Notes under the pieces: model-generated
Told to the model about the DNA's origin: nothing
The model's database searches: none
The model's input: only the letters and a program-made list of their open reading frames with translations
Made by a program: the position numbers and the translations under genes
Assembly: GCF_030035675.1 (NCBI RefSeq)
Contig: NC_084480.1
Location: 287,146,394 to 287,210,393 of the forward strand
Length of the DNA: 64,000 nt
Direction: 5' to 3'
DNA from: Rhineura floridana
Lineage: Eukaryota; Chordata; Lepidosauria; Squamata; Rhineuridae
Shown: in pieces, positions 1-11,600 of the stretch
Layout of the letters: every line of letters begins with the position of its first letter
Position numbering within the stretch: the first letter of the stretch is position 1

Positions 1-748
1 CTGTGTGCAGTGGGCTCTGCACAGACACACCCCCATCCACCCCATGACTCTGATCTGGAGGGGGGGCATCAAGTTTGGGGGTGGGGCTCATGCTTTATTA
101 GGAGGAAAAACCTAACTAAACATATGGCAGAGGAAGAAGACATTCTGTCTCCCACCCCCCCAAGCAGGGTCGGTTTATCCTGTGCGATTGTGTTTTGCAA
201 AGGGGTTTCCTGCACAAAAGGCTCTTACAAAACAGCCCCCATGGCCCTTGAGAATTGCTGCCTCCGCTCATCAAGCAGGAAGGAGAGCCTGGGTTGCCAC
301 CTCTTCTTCCTGCCTGATGCCCTGCCCCCTGGCAACTCTGGTTCACTCTGGGTCATTGAATCCTACCTGTAGCAATCCATGTTGCTGTCAGAACCTGACT
401 CAGGTAAAGCCCCAAAAAGTCAGAATGGGCCTGATTTGGCTTGGCCCTCTGCTGAATCCAGTGCACAGCCCTAGTGTGCAGCTGCGTCAAACCTTCCTGG
501 CTGCATTTGGACCCCCTTGCTAGTCTGCTGAGCAGAGCCCCAGACTTCTGCCCAAAGGCCTGTTTTGATGGCGGCATTGGATTGCAGGATTAAGCAGCTT
601 TCTTTGTCGCAGAGCAGTTTGCTCCGTTAAAACTGTAGGCCTGGTTGATCTGATTCATAAAAGGGCAGTGTATAGATGTATAAATGAACAAAATACACTA
701 CACTACTAATGGTATTGGATGTCACCTATAATGTTTTGCTTATATCAA
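1..748. other. Unassigned intergenic sequence
   Basis: No recognisable gene or repeat was seen. A 120-codon open frame at 10-372 on the plus strand has no domain, no codon bias I can defend, and overlaps other open frames. It is most likely a chance frame in GC-rich old sequence. Confidence 0.4.
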
Positions 749-870
749 GGATGGGAAAACTGGCCCTTCAGATGATATCGGACTCCCTCACACCCAGCTA
801 GCATAGCCAATTGGCAGGAATGAGGGGAGTTGTTGGCCAGGAACATATAGAGAACTACAGTTTTCCCATC
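749..870. mobile_element. Palindromic MITE, 'GGATGGGAAA' family, copy 1
   Basis: The copy opens with GGATGGGAAAACTG and closes with ACAGTTTTCCCATC, which are reverse complements. The interior is a decayed inverted repeat. Related copies, several containing 'gatgggagttgtagt' and 'tccaacaacat' type cores, lie at 14331-14395, 15441-15560, 23868-26902 (interrupted), 27684-27815, 39972-40105 and 59395-59485. A short non-autonomous DNA transposon is the best reading; the superfamily is not proven. Confidence 0.6.
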
Positions 871-904
871 TTTGGCTTGTATGAGTATCACCCACACCCC
901 ACTA

Positions 905-966
905 TAGTTGTTGTGGATAGTTGTTGTGGATAGTTGTTGTGGATAGTTGTTGTGGATAGTTGTTGT
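905..966. repeat. 13-bp minisatellite
   Basis: About 4.8 tandem copies of tagttgttgtgga. The copies are exact, which suggests recent slippage. Confidence 0.9.
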
Positions 967-1002
967 CAAGTGATGTAATTTCAAGATATGCTTAACATTT
1001 TA

Positions 1003-1262
1003 ACTATGAAATTTGCTCCATGAGAGTCACTGATGGCCACCAATTTGGATGGCATTGAAAGAGGATTAGATGAATTCATAGAGGACAAGGCTATCAGTGT
1101 CTACTAACCCTGATAGCTGTGTTCTATAGCTACTGTCGGGGCCATATGCTTCTGAATACCACTTGCTGAGAATAAGTGGGCCGGCTTGTTGGCTACTGTG
1201 AGAACAGAATGCTAGGCTAGATGGGCATTTGACCTGATCTAGCCGGGCTCTTCTTCTTCTTT
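1003..1262 (+). mobile_element. CR1 LINE, 3' end only
   Basis: This is a decayed copy of the last codons and 3' UTR of the same CR1 seen at 49080-51200. The coding remnant still reads ATNLDG, followed by the UTR text 'gatggctgtg...ctagatgggc...cttcttcttc'. It is severely 5'-truncated and diverged, so it is an old copy. Confidence 0.8.
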
Positions 1263-2237
1263 TTTAACCTGTTCTTATCTGTCCAAATCTAGACTATAAC
1301 ATTATGGCTACATTGAGTTGTGAATGATTGCTGGTACAATAATAAATAAGGGTGATATTACCAGTTTTCTGGACAATGCTGCAGCTATTTTGAATGGCTT
1401 CCTTCCACTGCAGCACTCATGGGCATAGCAACTTGTGGATTCCAGACTGGGGGAGGGGGATTTTTTTTAAAATGTCCCAATATTGTACCACAGATTTCCC
1501 ATTGAACCCACAAATCTAAACATTTGTTCCTAGGCAACTACTCTCTGATTTGGATTCCCTTGCTGCTAATCATGGCCCATAGACCACAGTTTGGGAATTC
1601 CTATTGTAAAACAAGGGTACATGAACCTTGTTGTTATGATAAGCCTGCCAGACTCAAGGAATAAAATGTTGGGGGCCTCTCACTATAAAGATCTAAAAAT
1701 TAATTAGGTGGCAATTATAGTTTCCATGGTTTACAGGAACATTAATTTACACTTGTGATAAGGTAGTCAGAGAACTGGAAGGTGAGAGTATTTCAGACCT
1801 CTTTATGAATTTTGAGTTTTCTTTCCCATGAGATCTGCCCGGCATCTTCTTTGTTATCTACCCTTTGGGCACCAGGCAAAGTCCTGTTTTGGCAGTCTTT
1901 TAGTGTTTAGTTTCAGCGGAGTTATCAGTTGACCTAATTGGGTTTTGTTTGCATTCTGGGACAATATCAGATTCATTGCTTTTATATAGCTCTGCTCTTT
2001 TATGCAACATATTATTCTTTCACTGCTGATGTGTTGTTTGTAATCGTATATCTTTATGAATTTTGCCTTTTGTTACATCACCTTGAGAAGAACTTGAGGG
2101 AAAGCAGCATCCACATCTTTAAAATCAACAAGTAGGCCTCTGTCCTTATTACTTCCAGTTGTATAAAGGGAGCTATTCTGCCTAGGCAAGAAATAAACCT
2201 GCACCAGATTGGTTATCATGCAGCACTCTCTCTCTCT
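1263..2237. other. Unassigned intergenic sequence
   Basis: AT-rich DNA with no supported gene. Small open frames here (for example 1938-2135) are hydrophobic low-complexity translations without homology that I recognise. Confidence 0.4.
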
Positions 2238-2276
2238 GTGTTGTGTGCGTGCGTGCGTGTGTGCGTGCGTGCGTGC

Positions 2277-2311
<35 letters not shown>

Positions 2312-2341
2312 TGAGAAGTAAAGAAAGAAAGAAAGAAAGAG
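2238..2341. repeat. Microsatellite (GT/GC)n followed by (GAAA)n
   Basis: Alternating purine-pyrimidine tract gtgcgtgc...gtgtgt of about 70 bp, then gaaa repeats. The alternation of GC and GT steps makes it a potential Z-DNA tract. Apparent His/Thr-rich reading frames here are repeat artefacts. Confidence 0.95.
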
Positions 2342-3278
2342 AGGGTGCTTCCAGACGGGCTTAATACTGTAAGCAGCTCATTCAGATTTTGCAAATGGGT
2401 TGTGGGCAACAGTTTTTTCTATCATTCAGTATTTCCTAGAAAGGAAGATTAAATGGGGCGAGGATATGGCTGGCTTTCTGATGCCAGCAAGAACATGCAG
2501 ACACTGCAAAAAAGTGTTTCCGTGAGAAGTATCCATCCTACAGTTAACACCTTTAGTCCCAACTATGTATTCCATTGATTCCAGTGGGACTTTTCATGAC
2601 TGGCATTAGTTGGATGGGAGCCATGTTTTTACTCTTTCACATTTATCTTTGATCCATCCTCCCCTTTCTCACTCCCCAACCTCCAGATGGTGGCCACCAC
2701 TGCCACAAAGTTTCTGTCTTTAGGTCTAGAAGGCACACAGTGACTAGCTGGTTGGGGGCAGTGGAAGTGTTGACATTTCACCAATTGAGACATACCATAA
2801 CCCTAGGGTGTGAAGAACAGTCAGGATGGGCTCATACTTCCCTTAGAAACCTCTTACTTCTCATAGAAATGCCCACTTGACACTTGAGTTTCTTGGGTAT
2901 AAACAGAACTGGCCCAAGACATTTTCCTACATGAAGTGAAGGACATGGTGGAGCCCTCCACCCATTCCAGGTACAGAAGCTGACTGGGCCAGAGGTTGAA
3001 TCTTACTTCATTAATGGCAATGGGACAGCAATCCTCCACTGTACCTGAGGACAGAAGGCTGGCTTAGAGGATGCAGAGCAGTCTGTGTAGCACACTTAGC
3101 TCTGTGTCGACAGAGAAAAATGGACAGAGTTTCTGCCACTGTCCTGCCAACTTCCCCCAGCATCTGCCATCTCTGTTCCATGTTGTCTTTATGGATCAGG
3201 CTCTCCTATATGATGGGATGGGCAAGAGGAGAAACGTTTGGTCCAGTTAGGTTTTTAGTTACCAGAGTACCAACGTCA
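2342..3278. other. Unassigned intergenic sequence
   Basis: No gene recognised. A short stretch near 2560-2630 resembles the dispersed 'gattcaatgggacttactc' repeat seen at 28260-28445 and 62490-62592. The rest is plain sequence. Confidence 0.35.
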
Positions 3279-3285
3279 TGTGAAG

Positions 3286-3552
3286 ATGGCGGCTGCAGTG
3301 CTAGTGGAGGGTGGCAGCGGAGGAGGAGGTCGCTCTGGTGGGGGCTCTGGGGCACTCATGCTGGGAGGCAGCAGCAGCCTGGCCGCAGGGGGCTGCCTTG
3401 CTGCGGGGGGCCTGTCGTTGTGGACGCGCTCCTTGGAGCGGACACTGGAAGAGGAGGCAGCCAGCAGTGCCCTCAACCTGAGCAGCAGGAAGCTGAGGGA
3501 TTATCCACGGAGCAGCGCTGCTAGCCATAACCTTAGCGATACCATCCAGGCC
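3286..3552 (+). pseudogene. LRCH-family first exon (retrocopied)
   Basis: It starts at an ATG in the context gaagATGGCGGC and encodes a Gly/Ser-rich N-terminus, then a segment with SLERTLEEE, LNLSSRKLRDYPR and HNLSDTIQA. LRCH1, LRCH3 and LRCH4 carry the same order: RSL(E/D)RALEEA, L(N/S)LS.RKL..(F/Y)PR and DL(S/T)DT.QA just before the first leucine-rich repeats. The match ends where the first coding exon of these genes ends, and no leucine-rich repeat follows. Many CpG dinucleotides survive, so the copy is either fairly young or kept unmethylated. LRCH1 and LRCH3 fit best; I cannot choose between them. Confidence 0.7.
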
Positions 3553-3896
3553 GTACAATATTTCTTCGCCGCCACCGCCTCCTGGGCCCAGGCCCGGGCC
3601 TGCTTTGCAGGCCAGCCGGCCATGAACTTCCAGGGCAGGCCTGTGTAGAGTGCCAGGCAACAGCAGGAGCAGAGCCTGGCGGTGCCGGAGGGCCCATTGG
3701 GTCCGTCGCCAGGCGGCGCACCACAACCGCAGTTTGGCCTCTCTAACTCAGCGGCCACCCGTGTTGAGATCAGGCACTTCGAGTCGGTGCACCCTAACAT
3801 CTACACCCTAACATCTATGCCATCTACGACTTTATTGACCGCATCAACAATCTCACGCTCCAGAGCTGGATTCGCGAGCACGTTATCTCCACCGAG
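3553..3896 (+). pseudogene. AGAP3: AGAP3 leader and first coding exon (retrocopied, broken)
   Basis: AGAP3 is an ArfGAP with GTPase-like, ankyrin and PH domains. The copy has MNFQ at 3622, a Gln-rich stretch with EQSLA, then PQPQFGLSNSAA, FESVHPNIY and IREHVIS, in the order of the AGAP3 N-terminus. An in-frame TAG follows MNFQGRPV, and a direct repeat of accctaacatcta (about 3792-3818) shifts the frame. The downstream G-like domain is absent: the match stops after HVISTE, near the end of the native first exon. The 70 bases before the ATG read as GC-rich 5' UTR. Confidence 0.75.
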
Positions 3897-4038
3897 GGCC
3901 ACAGAAATACAGCTGGAAGAGCTGGATAAAAACGATGCAGGAGACAAAGCCATGACAACTCAAGCCAGAATTTCCAACAAGATCAGAAGGATTCAGTATG
4001 ATTCCTACAGTATAATACCTGCTATTGGAAGCTTGTAA
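3897..4038 (+). pseudogene. Unidentified coding piece of the chimera
   Basis: It continues in an open frame with IQLEELDKNDAGDKAM, then QARISNKIRRIQYDSYS, and closes with TAA at 4036-4038. It looks like normal charged, helical protein sequence rather than random translation, but I do not recognise the gene. It lies between the AGAP3 exon and the LINE tail. It may be a third captured exon or a domain of the donor LINE or SINE. Confidence 0.4.
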
Positions 4039-4200
4039 TTGCTGTTTTCTTTTTTTTTCTTTTTTAATAATGTTATTTGTATTTTAATTTTGAGAATTGG
4101 ATTATTTTATTGATGTATTATGTTGTATTGATGTATTGCTATATTCGTATTTTTTGTAAGCCGCCTTGAGGGCCTTTTGGCCATAAGGCGGGGTATAAAT

Positions 4201-4238
<38 letters not shown>
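4039..4238 (+). mobile_element. L2/CR1-type LINE 3' tail on the chimeric retrocopy
   Basis: T-rich UTR, then a short hairpin with gccgcctt pairing with aaggcgg, then 'gtataaat' and about twelve AAT units. This is the layout of the 3' ends of the L2-like LINEs elsewhere in the window (for example 6590-6640, and the reverse complement at 54761-54840). LINEs of this kind prime from their own 3' end, so the tail probably supplied the retrotransposition signal. Confidence 0.65.
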
Positions 4239-4239
<1 letters not shown>

Positions 4240-5150
4240 TGAGAAGACTGCAGAGAAACCACCATTTAATCACCACTGCCACCACAGTTGTACTATGTGA
4301 ACATAATGTTAGAGGTTCTGCTGGCTCCTCTAGACAACCTGTTAAGCATTCATCCTGATTCGCTTGCACAAAGCTTACAACAAGGTTAGACTCTGTCCAT
4401 TCTTATCTGAGCAGTTGTTCTAATATGTTTACAGGTAGCTTACACAACAATGAATATTGCTTGTGCAGTTTTTACACCTCTTCCTGTTCATAATTAATTC
4501 ATCCCACACTTTTCAGTGCATTTCCCCATCATTTTCATAACTGCAGCAACTTTTTTTAAAAAAGTGGATTTCTTAAACTATGGCAACAGAGTACTTTAAT
4601 CCATTTTAATTACTCAAACCTATATTTCTGGTATGCACTTGAATCCCACTCATAAAACTGACAGTCTGGAGGGGACCTCAAAAAGGTATGAGCTGGCAAC
4701 TCTTCCATCATGTTTGTTATAACAAGCACTGCTTTGTATTAAACTGAAAAAGAAGTCTTTGAATTTGTCACAATCAAAATCAGATTTGCTCTTTACTGTC
4801 TGAGCCAACTCTTGCCTTAGAGTTGACATCAGGCCCAAGATTTTATAGCACCATTAAGAATTTGGTGTTTCTAAAGTGGCGGTTAAATAAAACAGATATC
4901 AAAATTAGAGATATATTGGTTTTGTTTAATCTATTATGTTCAAAAATAAACTTATTTTAACATGTTTGTTTCTCCTTGAAACTTAGGGAATATTCTGTTT
5001 AGTCTATTATGTATATTATGATTTTTTTTCTTGTATTTCTTGTACTTAATTTTATATGCAGTGTTTATATTATGTTGATAAGAAAGAGGATGTTTTGCTC
5101 AGGTAACTGTATTTTACTGGTTATTTTGCAGTTGCTGTTTTAAGATGCTT
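4240..5150. other. Diverged repeat remnants
   Basis: About 4315-4680 resembles the 'cttccagac...gtctggaag' element at 38596-38831: the text 'cccacacttttcagtgcatttccccatca' and 'gacagtctgga' is recognisable. No gene is seen. Confidence 0.4.
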
Positions 5151-5228
5151 TGACTTCTTGTACACCACCTAGAGTTTTATTTAAATATAAGCAGTATATA
5201 AATGGACTAAATAAATAATAAATAAATA
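5151..5228 (+). mobile_element. LINE 3' tail remnant
   Basis: 'caccacctagag...gtatataaat' followed by (AATA)n is the terminal signature of an L2/CR1-type LINE. It is 5'-truncated to less than 100 bp. Confidence 0.6.
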
Positions 5229-5974
5229 AGATTTGTTGTATTGACTCCATAAGTATTGTGCAATGATACATTATCAATCGTATACTACCAACTCATGGCT
5301 TTTAAAATTTTGCTATCTTTATGTGATTAATTTTCCAGTGATATGAGAAACTTGCTTATATTACTAAACTTGTGTGCTGTGTCCACAACAATATTCTTGG
5401 GTAGCATCCAGATGAAGCATATACTGAGCAATCTTGTGTTTTCACAACATTTGTGCAGAGGTTATACAGTATCGCTGTCGAGTGATTGTTATCCTACACT
5501 TTCTACTGTAGTGTTCCATCACTTTTTTACTGCAAAAAGTCCATTTTATTTTTTCTTCTTCTTGGAAGCAGCTTTGTTACACAAGAGCACCCTAGCTGTT
5601 GCTATTTATCACAGTGCACCCATTTTCTTTGTAGTAGATTAGGAAGGTGCACTCTTTTTGCACCTCAAGGACTGCCTCTCCCCATATGAACCAGCCTGAA
5701 CCCTGCCATCCTTGTCAGAGGCCCTTCACGTGTGCCCCACCCAAGGGAAGTATAGAGGGTGGCCATACAAGAACGTGCCTTTTCCGTGGTAACTCTCCCC
5801 TCCCCTGTCTATGGTATGCTTTTCCCAGGGAGACACACCTTGCACTATCCTTGGCAGTTTTTAGGCCTTTGGTTAATGTTGCCTCCTATATTGGTGCTCA
5901 TCTTTTAGTGGAGTAGTTAGGTCCTGGTTCTTATTAACATCTTGCCGGATGAGTATTTTGTGGAATATGTATTG
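5229..5974. other. Unassigned, with repeat remnants
   Basis: About 5400-5650 again shows words of the 38596-38831 element ('ctacactttctactgtagtgttccatcactttttta'). No supported gene is present. Confidence 0.35.
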
Positions 5975-6640
5975 TCATTGTCTGCAAGTTGCAGCTGGTG
6001 CAAAATGCGGCGGCAAGACTGCTCACTGGGGCAGGGTATCGCCAACATGTCACCCTGCTGCTGAAAGAATTGCACTGGCTGCCCATTTGCTACCAGGCCA
6101 AGTTCAAGGTTCTAGTTTTGGTGTACAAAGCCCTATACAGCTTGGGACCAGGATACCTGAAAGACCGTCTTGCCCCTTATATACCCAGTTGATCACTGCG
6201 TTGTGCAGGTGAGGGCCTCCTGCAGATACCATCTTATCAGGAGGTTTGTTCTGCACAACATAGGAAATGGACATTTAGTGTAGTGGCACCTACCCTGTGG
6301 AATTCCCTCCCCTAAAATATTGGACAGGTGCCATCTCTGTTATCTTTTCGGTGCCTATTGAAGACTTTCCTCTTTCAACAAGCGTTTTAAGTTGAGACCT
6401 TATCCCAGTCTGCATCTGTGTTGGAATTGCTTTTTAATATGTTTTTTAAAACTTAAAAAACCCAATGTTTTTAACCTTTTTTTAAAAAAAAGTCTTGAAA
6501 GCTTTTTAAAAAATGTTTTTAAAGATGTTTTATTTTAATGTATTTTAAAGTCTTGTTTTTAGTGCTTTTCCCCCCCTCCCTGGGCTCCTGCTGAGAGGAA
6601 GGGAGGGATATAAATCAAATAATAAATAAATAAATAAATT
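5975..6640 (+). mobile_element. L2-clade LINE, 3' end of ORF2 plus UTR
   Basis: It encodes LQLVQNAAARLLTG, then ELHWLPICYQAKFKVLV, then FSVVAPTLWNSLP with in-frame stops, and finally LLKTFLFQQAF. These are the C-terminal motifs of L2-clade reverse transcriptase proteins. The 3' end is 'gaggaagggagggatataaat' with (AAATA)n. It belongs to the same subfamily as the long minus-strand copy at 54761-58450, shared words including GEGLLQIPSYQEV. Confidence 0.9.
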
Positions 6641-6755
6641 GTTTTAATTTTTTCTGGTTTTAAATTGGTTTTATGTATTGTATTTTATTTTGTTAAGAAA
6701 CTTTGAGACTTTTTTATTGTATAAAGTGACTGATTAAATAAATAAATAAATAAAT
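6641..6755 (+). mobile_element. Second LINE 3' tail
   Basis: T-rich DNA, then 'aaactttgagactttttta', 'taaagtgactgattaaat' and (AAAT)n. This is a decayed LINE 3' terminus abutting the previous one. Confidence 0.45.
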
Positions 6756-8129
6756 GCATATAATACAAAAAGCATATACCAGCATCTACCTGAATGTGTG
6801 TGAGATCTGCCCAGAAGTGTGACAGTCTGAAAGCATGCCTGGTGACATTGTTAGCTTTTAAGATTTAGATAACTTACCTAAATCTAGACAAGGTTCCCAT
6901 TTACAAACCTCCAGTGCATTAATCTTAGACTATACTTGGCATCAATGTTTTCAGTGCAAAATGGCCTGTTTCTACTTTATTGTTTTGTTAGAAAAGAATC
7001 TAATTAAGAAATAGTGGATCTCATGTTTCCTCTGCGTTGACATGTTTGAGCTTAGTGATTAACAGAACTGGCACTAGATAGCAGCGTAAACAATCCCAGT
7101 TAAATGTATTTTGATTAAATGAATTTGGTGTACATTTTCATAAGGCACATTTTGCGATGTTCAGTATGGTACAGTATGTATACATAATGGAACAGACTGT
7201 GGTGGCCTCCATTTCCCACCCCCAAGCAGAAGGTATGAGATTCCTATAACCCATAGCCTCCCATCCCGGTATTAATTAGCTTGTCTCACCAACCCGAGCT
7301 GCAATATATATATAAATGAAATTCTAGAAAGGCATCAGCAAGAACAAGATGTTGAAGCCAAATGGAAAGCATGAACCAATAAAAAGGCTGAACTAGTAGA
7401 AGTGCAAGCTTGGCCTTTGAAGTTGTTTTAAGTACTGTATGCTTTAATTTTGGGGTAATCGTATGACAATGGATACAAACAAGAAATGCAGGAACAGCTT
7501 TTGTAACTTAGGGGCCAACTGCGGAGATGAATCAATGTGCTGATGGTTATCAGCGATTGCCACAGCCGTTGAAAGCATTAGTTATTGTTAGTTTGGATTT
7601 TTAATCACTGGTTGAAAAGGGTTTGTGAATGTAGAGTGATCATAGGTTTCCAGTGCCAGCACTTTTTTATGGAGTAAAGAACCAAGTTTCGTAAGAACCC
7701 AGAGAGAGAGAGAAAGACAGAGAGAGAGATGGTTTTAGTAGATTGGTGAACAAACCTAAAATTCTTCATATCAGATGTCTACATTAACTTGTTGAACTTA
7801 TTATTACCATAATAAATTAATGATGAATGCTCATGAGACAAGCCAGTTGCTTGCCATTATTCTTGTGAACTGCTCTTTTAGGCCATGTTCATGTGATCAT
7901 GCAACATCCAGGATAAATGTTCCAGATAAATTGCCATGTCATAATTCCTGCCTCTGCTTCCTGGTGAGATCATAGGAGTGCCTGAAGCTTCCTTATTCTG
8001 AGTCAAGAGTATTGGTTTATGCGTCTGCCTAGCATCTTGAAAGAAAGTCTGGCATCTCCTAAAGAATCCCTCCCTGGACTCTGAGATGCATGACAAATAC
8101 TGCCCAGTCACAGATATTATTTTTGGGGT
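6756..8129. other. Unassigned intergenic sequence
   Basis: AT-rich, with a (GA)n tract at about 7703-7729. No gene or defined repeat was recognised. Confidence 0.4.
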
Positions 8130-8378
8130 AAGATGCTTGATAGGTTGGTGTCAGTCCAGCTGCAGACGCTCTTGAAGGGAAATGATTATCTTGACCCATT
8201 TCAGTCTGGCTACAGGCCCAGTTTGGGGAAGAATCAGCCTTGGTCTTCCTGATGGATAACCTTCTTTGAGAGAGGGACAGGAGGAGTGTGACCTTGTTGC
8301 TCTTGTTTGATCTCTTACCAGCCTGGTATCCTCCTGGACAGACTTCATGAGTTGGGAGTTGGTGGCACTGTGTTGCAA
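8130..8378 (+). mobile_element. Old L2 LINE fragment, left half of the target site
   Basis: The plus-strand translation contains KGNDYLDPFQSGYRP and, after breaks, GILLDRLHELGVGGTVLQ. This is the RT palm region of an L2-clade ORF2. The frame stops at CAA 8376-8378 and resumes as TGG TTC CAC at 14285, on the far side of the minus-strand L2. The old element was therefore split by that insertion. Confidence 0.8.
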
Positions 8379-8610
8379 TTTATTTATTTATTTATTTAAA
8401 ACATTTCTATGCCGCTCTATCTTCCTGGAAAGCTCAGAGCAGCAGACAACTCTATAATAAAAGAACATAGACCGAGAATACCTTATAAAAGCAAGACATA
8501 CACCATAGATACAAACTTATAAGATAAGATTAAAATAGTAAAAACTGTATACAATACAATAAACACATAATTACTCCATAATCTCTTATGGTCAAGAGAT
8601 TTCCTATTCC

Positions 8611-11600
8611 TCAGTCCAGGTTAAATGCAAGACGGAAAAGGAACGTCTTGACCTGGCGACGGAATGCCGGAAGCGAGGAGGCCGACCGGACCTCTAATGG
8701 CAGGGAATTCCAGAGTCTAGGGGCAATAACAGAGAACGCCCTATCTCTGGTTCCTGAAAGATTAACTTGTGAGGTTGAGGGTATCCTAAGGAGCGAATTA
8801 TCGGAGGACCTGAGAGAATGGGGGGGTTCATAAGAAGACAACCGATCGGACAGATAGACAGGGCCCAAGCCGTGAAGGGCTTTAAAGGACAACACCAGCA
8901 CCTTGAATTGAGTCCGGAAGCAAATTGGCAACCAGTGGAGCTGTTGCAACAGGGGGGTTGTATGGGCACGAATGTCAGCCCCTGTCAGCATTCTTACTGC
9001 TGCACATTGAACCAATTTAAGCTTCCAAACTGTCTTCAAAGGCAGCCCCACGTAGAGTGCGTTGCAGTAGTCAAGCCGGGATGTAACTAGGGCATGAGTT
9101 ACCTTTGTCAGATCAGACATCTCTAAAAACGGGCGCAGCTGGCGAACCAGTCTTAACTGGGCAAAAGCGCTCCTGGACACAGCAGAAACCTGAGCTTCCA
9201 AGTTCAAAGCCAAGTCCAGAAGCACACCCAAGCTGCAGACTTGAGTCTTCAGTGGGAGTGTAACCCTGTCTAACATAGGTACATTCCACGTTTCTAGTTT
9301 GGCCCCACGCCTGACGAAGAGCATTTCTGTCTTGTCTGGATTTAATTTCAACTTGTTCACCTTCATCCAATCCACCACTGAGGACAGGCACTGGTTCAGG
9401 GGTCGAACGGCTTCCTTGGTATCAGGAGGAAAGGAGAAGTAAAGCTGGGTGTCATCTGCATATTGATGATAACGAACTCCAAACCTCCGGATGACCTCAC
9501 CCAGCGGCTTCATATAGATGTTAAATAACAAAGGAGACAAAATAGAACCCTGTGGAACCCCGCAGGTCAAAGGCCAGGGGGCTGAGCAGGAGTCTCCAAG
9601 TATTACCTTCTGGGTTCAACCCTCCAGGAAGGAGCGGAGCCAACATAAAACAGTACCCTGAAGCCCCATCCTGGATAGGCGATCCAGAAGGATACCATGG
9701 TCGATGGTATCAAAGGCCGCCGAGAGATCCAGGAGAACCAACAGGGACACACTCCCCCTGTCTAATTCCCTTCGAAGGTCATCCACCAAGGCGACCAAAG
9801 CTGTTTCGGTCCCGTGGCCAGGTCTGAAACCAGATTGGAATGGATCGAGATAATCTGTTTCCACTAGGAACCGTTGAAGTTGACTAGTCACCACCCGCTC
9901 CACTATTTTACTTAAGAAAGGTAAGTTGGATACTGGTCGATAATTACCCAAACATAATGGGTCTAAGGAGGGTTTTTTCAGTAATGGTCTCACAAACGCC
10001 TCTTTCAGGCATCCCGGCAGGGAGCCTTGTTGAAGAGAGGCATTGACTACTCCACAGACCCATTCAGCCAGGCCCCCTCTGGCTTGTTTAATGATCCAGG
10101 AGGGACAAGGATCAAGCGGACAGGTGGTAGGTCTCATTCCTCCAAGGAGGCTGTCTATATCTCCAGGTTGAGCAAGTTGAAAGGAATCCATCTTAATTGG
10201 ACAGACAGAGGCCGAAGGTACATCCTTAGAGACTGCATCAAAATTGGCTTCTAAGTCGGAGCGGATCTGATCGACCTTATTCGCAAAATAAAAGGCAAAT
10301 TCTTGACAACAGGTTGGAGACAAATCCATGTTGTCCTCAGGATGAATAGGGTTAAGCAAATTTTTAACCACTCGGAATAGTTCAGCCGGCTGATTAACGG
10401 CTGATGAAATAGAAGCCGTAAAAAAGGCCTTTTGCGTAGATCGTCTTGTAATCAAATAGGTTTTCGAAAATTCTTTAACAACAAGTCGGTCAGATTCGTT
10501 CCGAGTTTCCCGCCACCGTCACTCTAGACCCCGACGAGTGCGTTTCATCACCATCAGCTTGTTGGAAAACCATGGGGCCAGTTTTGATCTGGAACGCACA
10601 AGGGGATGCTCAGGAGCGATTGTGTCAACGGCCCTGGTCATTGAACTGTTCCAGAATTTGACCAGGGTGTCTACAGAATCACTTACTTGGGAGACAGGGA
10701 ATTCCCCAAGAGCTGATAAGAAACCAACCAGATCCATCAGTCTCCTGGGGCGGACCATTCTAATGGGTCCCTTCTCCCCGCGGTGGGTATGAGTCGCAGT
10801 TAGTCTAAAGCTGACCAGGTAATGATCCATCCATGACAACGGAGCTATAGAAAAATCTACCACTCCTGGATCGTTATCATCCTGTCCCACATAGAAAGCA
10901 AGATCGAGGGTGTGACCAGCTGTATGAGTAGGGCCTGTTATTAGTTGAGACATCCCCATAGTTGTCATGGCTGCCATAAAGTCTCGGGCATCTCCATGAA
11001 GTGGGGACTCCGCGTGGATATTGAAGTCACCCAAAACTAACAGCCTGGGAGACTCCACCATCAGCCCGGAGATCAGCTTGGAGAGCCCGGATAAGGGGAC
11101 TGCTGGGCAGCGGGGAGGACAATACACCAGCAGAATCGCTATTTTGTCCCGCCCGCAGAGTTTTAAGACACTCGAATCCAGCAAATTGCGGTAGAGGGCA
11201 CCTGGTCATAGAGATGGAATCACGATAGACCACTGCGACTCCCCCACCCCATCCCCCCAGTCTAGCCTACTGATGTACACAGAAACCTGGAGGACAAAGA
11301 CCAGCGAGGTTAACCCCGCCTAATTCATCCAACCAGGTTTCTGTAATACACGTCAAGTCGGCATGTTCATCCAGGATAAGGTCCTGAATGATCGTGGTTT
11401 TCTGATTTACCGACCTGGCGTTAAAAAGCATGACTAGTAAACTGGGAGAATTGTCATCCAAGTACACCTGTCTATTTGGCCGAGGTTGTCGTATAGGAGT
11501 TGATAACCAACAATGAGGTTGACTTCTCTTGATGTGATAGGAGAATTTCTTCATATCATATCTCCCCCTCCCACATAGAGTTGTTATAGGTTCTCCAAAA

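Larger units (their letters stand above)
3286..4238 (+). pseudogene. Chimeric retrocopy: LRCH-type exon 1 + AGAP3 exon 1 + unknown exon + LINE tail
   Basis: An intron-less, GC-rich block in AT-rich intergenic DNA. It joins the first coding exon of an LRCH leucine-rich-repeat/CH-domain gene (3286-3552), the 5' UTR and first coding exon of AGAP3 (3553-3896), a third open piece ending at TAA 4036-4038, and a LINE-like 3' tail with an (AAT)n end. The first two pieces appear to stop at the native exon ends, as expected from a spliced RNA rather than from DNA rearrangement. The LRCH frame runs through into the AGAP3 leader. An in-frame stop and a 13-bp direct duplication make the AGAP3 part non-functional. 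The LINE tail suggests L2/CR1-type machinery copied a chimeric or trans-spliced RNA, or that template switching occurred. Assignments rest on remembered human proteins. Confidence 0.65.

Noticed and set aside
10-372. 120-codon frame at the left edge
   Set aside because: No domain, no splice evidence, overlapping frames on both strands.
2182-2409. Minus-strand frame rich in His, Thr and Arg
   Set aside because: It is a translation of the (GT/GC)n microsatellite.
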